Shown here: piece after piece, positions 39,751-50,300 of the stretch | Numbering within the stretch: position 1 is the stretch's first letter | How the letters are laid out: the number at the start of each line of letters is the position of its first letter | Assembly: GCA_012934845.2 (NCBI GenBank) | Contig: WNNJ02001646.1 | Coordinates: forward strand, 1-64,000 | Reading direction: 5' to 3' | DNA length: 64,000 nt | Origin: Pomphorhynchus laevis | Taxonomy: Eukaryota > Acanthocephala > Palaeacanthocephala > Echinorhynchida > Pomphorhynchidae | Made by a program: the position numbers and the translations under genes | Notes under the pieces: model-generated | Told to the model about the DNA's origin: nothing | The model's input: the letters and a program-made list of their open reading frames with translations, nothing else | Databases searched by the model: none

Positions 39751-42110
39751 TAATAATAATAATACAGAGTTTTATTTCCCGTTCCGCCTTTCGGCTGGGC
39801 AAATAATTACAAAATAGGAAATTAGTCAGAATCAACAAAATTTGAAGTATACATATTGTCTTCTTAATGCGTCGTTTTTTGATCAATGACGAAGATCATT
39901 AATCTCTTGAAGTGACATAAGGCTGAGTTGAGGGCAGGCTAGAGCATGGAGCAATGCATCACAGGAAGAAGCACAGAAGCGGCATATACAAGAAGAATCA
40001 CGGCGATGACAAGCGAGAAGTCGGCGACAGTAGTTATCATGAAAACCATGAATAGATAACCTCCATATCAATGGGCGTTTCACATTTAACGGTGATCTCC
40101 AACTGTTTTGCAGGTACACAGGAGAATTGGCTAAATCATGATCCACGTTTAAGAATTTAGTCTCAAGAGCTACCAAATGTTGGAGATAACTAGACGTTTG
40201 AACACATCTAAGACTACTACATAATCGGACACTAAGCGGCTTTATTTTTGCCAAGTATGTGATCGCTGTCGTACTACATTTATTGGATACTCCAACTATA
40301 TGTTTCAAAAATCGGGCCTGACACCTATCAATCTGTCTAAAATTTAACTCAGTGAGGTCCTCCCAGAATGTTGCCAACCCATACTGAATAATTGGTAGGA
40401 GCATTAACTCGAAATATCTCAACGCTCCTTCAAACGACAGCTTCCTTAGTTGAGGATATGAAGCCGTTTTAATTGCAATCTTAGAAGATTTAGCCTCAAG
40501 GTGCGCGGTAAAAGACCATCTAGACGTTAATAGAACGCCAAGATACTTATAATTAGTACAGAACTCTAGTGTCTGAGACTTTATAAAAAGCGAGTCATGC
40601 TTGGATAAACGACCACCACCGCGGAACTTCACTACCTTTGATTTTGAAATGTTGATGTCTAGTTCATTCCGACTACAAAATACAGTCAAGCCATCGAGTG
40701 CCTTTTGAGCCGTGCCTAGGTTTCTTGTCAGGATCACAAGATCGTCAGCATATAGCGCCAACTCAACTTCGTTTGCAAAAGACCGTATAACCGGTGGTAA
40801 ATCAATAACGAAGATTGAAAATAATAGAGGACTGATTGGGTCCCCCTGCAATACGCCATGATTAACTGTGAAGAAGTCAGAGTATGCTAAATCATCGAAT
40901 ACCTTGACACGGTTAGGTAATAGAATCTGATATAGTAGGCGAAGAAAGCGCCCACGAAGATTACAATTATTATGCAGCTTAGAAAGTAGGATATTTCGAT
41001 TGACTGAGTCAAATGCTCTACGAAAATCAATAAAGATGGCATATAATGAATTTTTATTAGAAATACAGTTGACTACAGAAGAACGCACTAGACTGATAGC
41101 ATCACAAGTCGAGCGACCTTGCCGAAATCCAAATTGTTCTTCAGGCAATAACGAAGAACAGTGCTTAGCTAGTCGAGAAGTTAATACAAACGACAATAAT
41201 TTATAAACGTGGTTTAAAAGGAAAATTCCGCGATAAGAGTCTGGAGATTCCAAAGGACCGGTGCCCTTATATAGAACTTTCACTATCCCCTCTTTCCAAG
41301 AGAATGGCAAACAGGATCCATAGAGTAGAGAATTGAACATAAAGGTCCAATAGCTGCCAAATATGTGGAATGTAGCTCGGAGTTGCTCCACGCAGAGATT
41401 ATCCGGACCACTAGCTTTCTTCACATGCATCCGCGCAAGGCATCCTTCAATTTCATCAATGGAAAAGGGTGTATCAATCAAACCAGAGGAACCGTCAAAA
41501 TCAAAATTATTAGCTGGCAATGACAACGATAGATCATCGAGATGGAGGAAAGAGCGAAAGTGATCAACCCACTTGGAAAGCGGAACTAAAGACATGATTT
41601 TATTATGATGTTTAGAATGGACTTTCCATGGAAAGCTCTCTGCCAAACTTAATCGATGACACTCTTCTGCGTACAAACGATCTCGGTGAAAAGTCTGCAA
41701 CATTTTGGTATAAACCCGTCGAAGGACAATATAAGCCTCCTTTGTAGAATGCCCACTACTACAATCGCGAGACATTCTAAGCAGTGTTCGCTGCATTTCT
41801 TGCAGGATAGGCCACTTGCGATAATTAAAAGGACGACTCGTGAAGCGCCGACTGGAAGACGAACCACAACTCTGAACTATTGCCGCAGTCAAAAGATCAG
41901 CACTCGCATGATGTTGACCAGTTGACATAAGAGAATAAGCTTTAAGAACCACTTGGATATTTAAAGACTCGGGATTCACAATACGAGAGTGACACAATCT
42001 AGTTGGAGATTCTAATATCTGAGAATGAAAATTGACTATACAGTTTACCGGCTTATGCTTGCGTATCAAAGACCATTCAGAGGCAAGCATGGTATTCTTG
42101 CAAGAATACC
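39751..42110 (-). mobile_element. LINE of a third type, 5' truncated, open RT frame
   Basis: Minus strand; the 3' end AAATAAAACTCTG then ATTATTATTATTA lies at 39752-39775 and the 5' junction at about 42060-42205. It differs from the CR1-type copies by its R-G-I-F-L / LQGDPISPLL signatures and a C-terminal Cys/His knuckle. The frame is open for 755 codons, so the insertion is young. Confidence 0.8.
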
Positions 42111-42150
42111 TCTGAATGGTCTTCAAGAAAGACCATTCAGAGGCAAGCAT
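39883..42150 (-). CDS. LINE ORF2 fragment: RT with C-terminal CCHC-like knuckle
   Basis: 755 codons. Blocks: MHVKKASGPDNLCVEQLRA, GIVKVLYKGTGPLESPDSYR then GIFLLNHVYKLLS, EEQFGFRQGRSTCDAISLV, LYAIFIDFRRAFDSVNRNIL, NHGVLQGDPISPLLFSIFVI, VELALYADDLVILTRNLG (YADD), DINISKSKVVKFRGGG and NYKYLGVLL. Near the C-terminus, ICRFCASSCDALLHALACP forms a C-x2-C...H-x3-C knuckle. No endonuclease upstream: the frame begins in sequence duplicated at the 5' junction (MLASEWS appears twice). RT clade uncertain; the Q-G-D-P and knuckle point away from CR1/L2. Confidence 0.8.
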   Translation of the reverse strand: MLASEWSFLKTIQRYSCKNTMLASEWSLIRKHKPVNCIVNFHSQILESPTRLCHSRIVNPESLNIQVVLKAYSLMSTGQHHASADLLTAAIVQSCGSSSSRRFTSRPFNYRKWPILQEMQRTLLRMSRDCSSGHSTKEAYIVLRRVYTKMLQTFHRDRLYAEECHRLSLAESFPWKVHSKHHNKIMSLVPLSKWVDHFRSFLHLDDLSLSLPANNFDFDGSSGLIDTPFSIDEIEGCLARMHVKKASGPDNLCVEQLRATFHIFGSYWTFMFNSLLYGSCLPFSWKEGIVKVLYKGTGPLESPDSYRGIFLLNHVYKLLSFVLTSRLAKHCSSLLPEEQFGFRQGRSTCDAISLVRSSVVNCISNKNSLYAIFIDFRRAFDSVNRNILLSKLHNNCNLRGRFLRLLYQILLPNRVKVFDDLAYSDFFTVNHGVLQGDPISPLLFSIFVIDLPPVIRSFANEVELALYADDLVILTRNLGTAQKALDGLTVFCSRNELDINISKSKVVKFRGGGRLSKHDSLFIKSQTLEFCTNYKYLGVLLTSRWSFTAHLEAKSSKIAIKTASYPQLRKLSFEGALRYFELMLLPIIQYGLATFWEDLTELNFRQIDRCQARFLKHIVGVSNKCSTTAITYLAKIKPLSVRLCSSLRCVQTSSYLQHLVALETKFLNVDHDLANSPVYLQNSWRSPLNVKRPLIWRLSIHGFHDNYCRRLLACHRRDSSCICRFCASSCDALLHALACPQLSLMSLQEINDLRH

Positions 42151-42205
42151 GGTATTCTTGCTTATGCTTACGTATCAAAGACCATTCAGAGGCAAGCATG
42201 GTAAT
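42060..42205. repeat. 5'-junction repeats of the LINE: three direct copies and one inverted
   Basis: AGACCATTCAGAGGCAAGCA occurs at about 42070, 42130 and 42179, and its inverted form (CCTCTGAATGGTCTT) at 42109-42123. The array links the LINE 5' end to minisatellite block 4 and looks like repeated template switching during reverse transcription. Confidence 0.85.
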
Positions 42206-43530
42206 AATGTACGCGGCTAAAGGCTAGTTCACGATAAAAGTATGTTGATAAAAGCCGGTGCAATATTACGGTACGTTGATAAAAGCCAGCTCATAATATA
42301 GAATGTAGTTGAAGTCTGGTGCATGATTAAATTACGGGGATTAAGGCTGGTGCATGATTAAAGTACGGGAATAAAGGCTGGTGCATGATTAAAATACTTG
42401 AATAAATGCTGGTGCATGATAAAAGTATGTTGATAAAAGCTAGTGCATGATTACAGTACGTGGATTAATAACGTGCATGATTGATGTACTTAGATATAGG
42501 TCGGTTTACTATTAAAGTACTTGATAAAGGCTGGTGCATGATTTTAGTACGTGGATAAAGGCTGGTACGTGATTAAAGAAAGTGGATAAAAACCTGATTA
42601 TGATTAAAGTACGTGGATAAATAACGTGCATGATAGATGTACTTGGATATAGGTCGGTTCATTATTAAAGTAAGTGATAAAGGCTGCTACACGATGTTAG
42701 TATGTGGATAAAGATCGGTACTTTATCGAAATAAGTGCATATAAGTTTGGACATGTTTAAGTACGCGGATAATGGCCGGTGGATTATTAAAGTACTTGAA
42801 TTAAATCTGATGCATTATTAAAGCACGTGGATAAGAGCCTGTACATTATTTAGTACGTCGATAAACGTGGGGGAATTATTAAAGTACGTGTATAAAGTTG
42901 GTGATGTGCATGATTTAAATGTTGGTTTATGACCGTTGCATGATTTAAGTCCGTGGATAATGACGGCACATGATTAAAATACGTTGATAAAGGTCGTTGC
43001 ATTCTTAAAGTACGTGCATAAATGCGGTGCATTTTTATGTACGTTGATAAAGGTTGGTATATTATTAAAGTACAATGATAAAGGTTGTTGCAGTGTTTAA
43101 GTACGTGGTTAAAGACCGGTGTATGATCAAAGTACCTTTATATAAGCTGGTACATGATTTAAGTACGTAGATAAAGGCTAATGCATTATTAAAGTACGTT
43201 GATAAAGGTGCTGTATGATTAAAGTACGTGGATAAAGGCTGGTGCATGATTAAAGTACGTGGATAAAGGCCAGTGGATTATTAAAGTACGTAGATAAATG
43301 ACGTGAATGATAAAAGTTCGTGGATAAATGCTGGTGCATGATTAAAGTACGTGGATAAAGGCTGGTGGATTATTAAAGTACGTAGATAAATGACTTGGAT
43401 AAAGGCTGGTACATTATTAAAGTACGTGGATAAATTCTGGTCGTGGATAATGGTCGGTGCATGATTAAAGTACGTAGTATAAAAGATGGTGCATGATTAA
43501 AGTTCTTTTGTAAAGGCTGGAATCTTCCTG
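42205..43530. repeat. 31-bp minisatellite, block 4
   Basis: Longest block. Units read GCATGATTAAAGTACGTGGA with AAAGGCTGGT- or AAAGGCCGGT-type spacers; the most regular copies are near 43200-43470. It ends near 43515 where the PLE region starts. Confidence 0.9.
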
Positions 43531-43589
43531 TAGCTATAGATCTGCTATGTTTAACAATTCATTCAAGTATAAAATAGAATTTCAAGATG

Positions 43590-44050
43590 AATTAATTATG
43601 GAATCGCCAATTCAGCAATATCTACACACCCTCGTCTTGTGAAACGTTGACAGAGGAACTGAGCAAACATATAGATTCTCTATTAAAACCATTGTCAAAA
43701 CATGTACCTTCTCATTTACTTAGTCCATTCCAGTTTCTTAAACATATTGAACCAGTACAACGAATGACTGATGGCATCCATATATTCGCAACTATTGACG
43801 TATCGTTGCTTTATACATCAATTTCACACACATATGGTATATAAGCATTGATCACGATGATGTGGAGTGCCTGTTTTGAAATGAAGACTTATAAATTAAC
43901 TTTATAAAAGAAACAACGATGGTCGTGTTTAAAAGCAGTATCTTTGAATTTGACGGTTTACTGTACAAACAGGTTAAGGGCACAGCGATGGGAACCACTG
44001 GCTCAGTTCTATGCGATAATATATGTAATGTTGTACTTATTTAAACGAAT
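43590..44050 (+). pseudogene. Penelope-like reverse transcriptase fragment
   Basis: Readable pieces: LTEELSKHIDSLLKPLSKHV, FLKHIEPVQRMTDGIHIFAT then IDVSLLYTSISHTYGI (43647-43844), and further on IFEFDGLLYKQVKGTAMGTT then GSVLCDNICNVVL (about 43950-44035). T-x-D-V-x-x-L-Y-T-x-I-x-H and Y-x-Q-x-x-G-T-A-M-G-T are characteristic of Penelope-like RTs rather than LINEs. Frame changes and a missing YADD block show it is a remnant. It abuts a large palindrome with hammerhead traces. Confidence 0.65.
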
Positions 44051-44215
44051 CAAGGCAAATACTCTTATTTATTTTATAAAGGGTTCGATATTTCTCCTTT
44101 CTTCATTAGAGCAAAATCAGTTCACTGATTTTGCTATACTGAAGAAGGGAGACATCCAGAAAGCTTTATAAAATAAATAAGATTATTTGCCTTGATTCGT
44201 TTAAATAAATACAGC
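44036..44215. ncRNA. 180-bp palindrome with degenerate hammerhead traces
   Basis: Long inverted repeat: TATTTAAACGAATCAAGGCA at 44038 faces TTGCCTTGATTCGTTTAAAT ending at about 44208. The centre is AGCAAAATCAG, TTCA, CTGATTTTGCT. The right arm contains CTGAAGA, AGGGAGACATCC, AGAAAG, which is hammerhead-like but imperfect. Layout and position after a PLE RT suggest inverted PLE terminal repeats. Confidence 0.5.
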
Positions 44216-44377
44216 ATTATCTATCTATTAGTATCGTCATCGATGGACGATCCAAATCTGTACCGGTTTAAATATGACCAAATCCTTTATAAGTCAGTAA
44301 GTCGAAGCAAATCTTGATAATAAAATGTATCTTTATTACTAATTTCGTCATTATCTGTACTTTATGCATTTTTTCAG

Positions 44378-47300
44378 ATGGATCTGATAACTGTTGGTGA
44401 TCTATGTAAAAGTGTTTCTGCACTAGAAAATATGTATGACGTAAATTCAATTCGTCATAAATTTGGATTCACAATTTCGCATACAGATGTTCTAGCTAAG
44501 TTGAATTTTAACTCTATCTTAAATGACGATGAACTTAAAATGCTGGTAGAGGTTAACAAAGCGGAACAATCAATTATACAGCAGGCTAGTGGCTCCATGC
44601 CACCATGGTATGTTTTTTATTGATCTTTATTTACCATTTCTGAATTGACCATTTTTACCATTTCCTATATAGGAAATGCTGAATGTTCTATAGGACATTT
44701 ATAATTTTCTATACGTGAATTTTACATTCAAGCATAGGGAAAGATATTTTATTCGGCGATATTACATTGCTATGTTTTATGATTCTATTAATTTCCGACC
44801 CTCATCGTTTACAAGAATCGTAATTATTTAGATTTATATAATTTTCATTGCTCTTTACAATTAAAATGGATCTATGAAATGTACATGATTTTTGCTAATA
44901 AAATAATGCCAGTCGCTTATGTTGTTATCTTTATAAAATATTTTGATATTTTAAACATAGAGAAAAGTCGTTTCCAATCCGAATTTATACAAAAAGGCGA
45001 GGAAACAGGAATATTTATTTGATTACAAAAATCCAATATTTCGACGGCACGTCATCTTCAAGGTTGTAAGAATTAAAATAACCAAGAAACTTTTAAACGT
45101 ATAAAAGTTTAAAAGTTTCTTGGTTATTATAATTCTTACAACCCTGAAGATGACGTGCCGTAGTGCCGTCGAAATATTGGATTTTTGTAATCAAATAAAT
45201 ATTCCTGTTTCCTCGCATTGTAATATTTTAAAAATATTTTTAAAATTTAAAAAGTTAAAAATATATTAGAATCAATCAAATCAGCAATTTAATTAGAAAA
45301 TAAAAGCAGACAAATCAGATCACTTAATTAAAGATACATATTTTGTAGTAAATATAAAATATTAACATTTTTAAATATAAAAATAGTATTTACATTTTTA
45401 TATTGACCTCGTTCGTTGAAGTGTATTTCGTAAATCATTATTTCAAAAAAGGTATAGTATTTACATTTTTATAAACGTAAAAATGTAAATAAACTTTAAA
45501 AATAAACTTTAAAATTAGTGTAAATACTTTTTCCGGAAGCACGCCGAAATATTTATGACTAGGGCGATGTAAAGATCAAATCAGATAACTGAGTCTACTT
45601 ATTGTTATATAATTATAAAATAAACAAAACATAATAATGCTAAATCAAAATTTGATAATTAAAAAATAAAATTAATCATTGTTTTTAGATTTTCTATAAT
45701 TTAAATCAAGTTTAAATAAAAAATTGAAATTTAAAATAAACGTCATATTTATGAATTGACTAATAAATAACCGACGTTGTATCAGAATAAGAATTAGAGG
45801 TCATCAGTACGATAACTTCATCAAGTACGATAAAGATATTTTTTGCTAGTATATAAATATGCACTATCGCTTAGGTATTTTGCGAGCAATTTATATGTAT
45901 AGCTTTATGTTAAATGATGAAAGATATTCTACTCTACTTTATGACTTCGTAGTTCAATTTTCTGGAGCAGATATTTTTCCACCCTAGAAAATTATCCCGG
46001 TTTTTGTAATATTATATGTTAATTTTTATTCTCTATCCCCCTTTTACATAATTTATTTAATTACACTCCCTCTCATCTTCTTTACACCCTATTACCTTCT
46101 ACCTTGCTCCATTAAATTTAATTTACTCTTTCTAACCCCATTTAAATAATTTTTTTTATTAATTTTTCCCTTTTTACAATTTTTATCTAGAAACTCATTG
46201 TTATAAATAATTATTAAAAATATATGTATAATTTTTATAATTTCGGCATTCGTCATTCTTTCGCGTTGGGCTTATATGATTACTAAAAAATTCACGCGGA
46301 ATGATATCATCATTTGAGAAAATACGTGTGTGATTATGGTAAAATGGACTAAGTATTTCTTCCTACTAATTGTATCCAAGTACCTAGTATTTCCTGCTCA
46401 TTATATCTAAGTGCTAGTTTCTTATAGAAATTTTAGATTTTATGGTTAATGTTTCTGTTTGCGGGATCTAATTTTCTATAATTTTTATTCGGCTTTTAGG
46501 GATTTCATCTTAATCACTTTATAAATAACTACTAATTATTACGAATTTGTAATACAGAACAAACACCTAACAAACTCGTTTCGTTATTTTTTCTAGGCAA
46601 CGATAATTTGTTCAAAAGTGTTCTGGGTTCTAGAATATTCCTGAATATAATAAATATGAAATATAAATCTGTATTTAAAGAAAGGTATTATAAAAAATGT
46701 CACAACACGCTGCCATCACTATCGTTGAGATTTAGCTAAGATAATATTTCAACTTAAACAATTCCCGATGATGAACACAATTGTGTTCAAAAATTTGAAT
46801 ACACCATTTTTGATTTTGTTGAAAATAAAATTTTGATTGTCAAGCTGTTTTTCATGAAATGTTTGGGGCAATTAGCATCTGTGATTTTGTTCGTAATTAA
46901 TTATAAATCCTTACTTGTTCAGGAGTGATTATCTCAATTCACACGGTCAGGAAAAAATCCAATTTCTCGATAACGTAAGTATTTGATTTTTGTTTGTAAA
47001 TACTGTAATTGTTTTTTTTTCTAAACTGGTAGCCTGACGTATTACAAATATGTACAGATAGATACAACTGTTCAATTTGTCGTGTAAATCTTCCTAATTT
47101 TTCTCACTATCTGTTTCATTCTCTCGGTCATATGCATAATCATCGACGCCGACGCGCTTCCGTCAGGGTACGTAGATTTTACACTTTTTAGAAGTCAACA
47201 TTTAGATCATTTTTAAATTATTTTAAAATTTATCAGCAAAAAGGAAAGATCTCAATAGTACATCTGCTATTATATTGTCACATAATTTATTTTACTTGAT

Positions 47301-50300
47301 TTTGCCACTTTTTTTGGTCAACTGTTCTCTTCAATTCATTAATGGAATTTGTTCTTGTCTCAAACAGACAACGTGTGTTTGTATTTTTTAAATTCTACTT
47401 GTATTTAACTTGTATTTAATCATATTGATTTGTAAAAACATCCAATCTGTTGCTAACAAGGCCACAAGTTATCCCGCATTTGTATTATAGATCGTGACTG
47501 CATTTATATTGCCTGTATATCATTGTCAGACGTAATATTGATCACTTTAATTTGACAATCATGAATGCTTAAACTAAAAATTTGCAGCTGCTTCATTCTT
47601 TCTTTATCGAGCTTATATTTCCATATAATGTCAATGTATGTCTATTGTTTTTAAGCTTTTATCCGTTAAAAGCCTTCATCTTAGTCGAAGTTTTTCGATA
47701 AAACCTTCGTGTTCAAATCGTGTTTATGCTACTATTTCTCGAAATGAATTTTCATTAAGAATTTTTCACTAAAAAAAATTTAAATTTAAATTTAATTTTA
47801 ATTTTTTAAATTAAATCTGCTAAATTATTTGCCTTAAATACTCGCTAAAATCTCGTAAACTTGTAGGCTAATAAAATCGAATTATCCAGCTGGGACAAAC
47901 TTGTTCACATCCTTTGTGAAGCAGATATTAAGCTGAACGACGTTACATTTGAATACTGGGCCATGCCCGATAACATGTTTAAAGTTCGCATGAATGTTTG
48001 CAAATACAAGTTTCAAACATGCGGAACGGACTTCAAATCAATGCGTCTAAAGGTAATAGACAAAGCTTTGGAATTCGCAGAAGCAAATTTATCAATAAAC
48101 CATGGGTTTCGCATCGTTCGATTTCCGTACATTTCAGGTTTGTTAAATAGTTCCGTGTTTCAGCCATCGAGAATTTGTTAAAAAGCTCTCGATGTATTTT
48201 ACCCATCTAGAGTTTTTAAAATGTAATTTTGAAAATATAATTTGGTTTATAAAAAAAATTAATGATTACAATTCGCAACAACAATTTGTAGTTTAGTTTT
48301 TTATTTTCCTAAATAATTAGGTAATTGTAATGAACTAAAAATTTAAGTGTACAATGTAAATTAACAATTAAATGGATCAAACTCAAGAAATTGCTCTGTG
48401 GCCCTGATACCACCTCAATTTTGACGAATTCTTTTTATTTACATGATATGTAGATATTTTTCTATTTCAATCGCTTCAGTCATTTTTGGTGATATTTAAA
48501 AGTAATTTAAAATTAATTAAATTATTTTTAAATTATTAATTAATTTTCATTTTAGTATGAACCTTCTTATGCTGCAGACATATCTAGCACATACCCTGTA
48601 CTTTTATAAATAATGTTTATATTTGAAAATATACCGCTTTTAGTTTATTTAACTTTACGGTATAATATGATAGTATTTGATTTTGATGTGTTGAACGGTC
48701 ACTGTCGTAATCGACAATATTGAAATGTTATAGCAGCTTTACGTGATATTAACCTTTGAATATTAATTGTCAAGCTATACTATTAAGGTGTTGAACGGGC
48801 ACCTGTTGTAATCGACAATATTAAATCGACATATCTTTACAGTCTTCCTAAACCGATAAACGATGATTCAAGTGTACCTATTGAAACTATTGTTAATGGT
48901 AAGTGTTCTACTGTCTTTAACGATGACTTTTAGAAGAGTAATTTTATAGGTTTCTATGCTTTACAATTAACAATTATAGTTTATAAAGTTTTACAATTTA
49001 ACAATTTAAGTTTTACACGCTTCTTAATTTAAAAGTTATAAAATAATACAAAAATAATAAACAATTTTAATGATTTTTAATTTTTTCAATTATTTAACAA
49101 TTTAAATTATTTTTACTTACACTGTAATTGTTAAAATAACGGTGCACAGTTGTTAATATAATCAATAGTTTAATATAATCACATTTAATATTTTAAAATC
49201 ATAATTATGATGGTGGTGGGAACGGTTAATCTTCCCCGTGATTATTTCAGTATTTTATGTAACGTTTACATTTAACAAAACTATAATTTATTAAGATATT
49301 AAAATAATATTTTGATAAATATTAATAATATTCTAATAATTGTGCTATTGTTCATCTTACTGACGATGGCTGCCGGATAACGCATGACCGTCTAGGAGTG
49401 ACGAGAGTTTGCAGGCTGAAGAATTTGCTCGATTCAAACACCTACCAAAACACGCATTTTCAAATTTAATCCATTGTATTTACGCATTGTCCAAACCTCA
49501 TTACAATTTGATAGTCAAACGCGAAACTACAATTGTTGATTTAACGAATAGTTTGCAATATTTATGTGTTTAATTAATAAATATGGTACGATTTTATACT
49601 ACGTGGTGTTGCGTATCAATTGAGTATTGATTCATACTCAATCATGAAAATCACAGATTTTCATGATTGAGTATTTCTTTATATTAAAATGGGTAGGATT
49701 TCTAAATTGAATGCATATAAATTTGCGAAAATTTTACATTTCCTGACAAAATAAAAACTATTATTACGATCAGTGAAACTTAAGTTACTAATTTATCACG
49801 AAATAGTAATCATTTTGGTGTCAGGATTGATTAATGAGTGATCATTAAGGTTAATCAATTTAGTGTTTGAAATGATTTGCCGGTAATTTATTTTTGTTTG
49901 AATAAACTCTAAATGCCACAACCGAATAAAAATACTAATGTATTAAACAAACAACTTGACTTTTCGTTTTGAAAATAACAAGAAGGCTTGAAGTATTATC
50001 ATAATCGTAATGATTATTTTCTTAAATATATATTTAATAATTTTAAATTTTAATTATCAAATTAAATTATTTTAATCTACATGTGCTCTTAGAGTTGTAT
50101 TGATTACACGGTTTGCAGTGTTGCTGCAGAAGAAAAACGTCGTTATGGAAAATATCTAATGGAAGTTTTTCGTAAGGCTCATTTAACATCGAAGATGGCA
50201 TTTTGTGATATTTGTGATAGCCGCTTGCCTGAAGGACTATGTGCCGCGGTGAGTTTGCATTTTTGCCAAATGCTTAGTTAATGGCCGATTAATCGTTTTG

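Noticed and set aside
41363-41925. Plus-strand open frames
   Set aside because: Antisense of the 755-codon LINE frame.
42850-43247. Minus-strand open frames with HRPLSTYFNH-like repeats
   Set aside because: Translation of the 31-bp minisatellite; repeat periodicity creates the frames.
29885-43530. CRISPR-like array (regular ~31-bp units)
   Set aside because: Units are contiguous and diverged, without constant repeats separated by unique spacers; eukaryotic minisatellite.
45785-45830. Possible hammerhead on minus (CTGATGA near 45806)
   Set aside because: No GAAA box at a plausible distance and no stem II.
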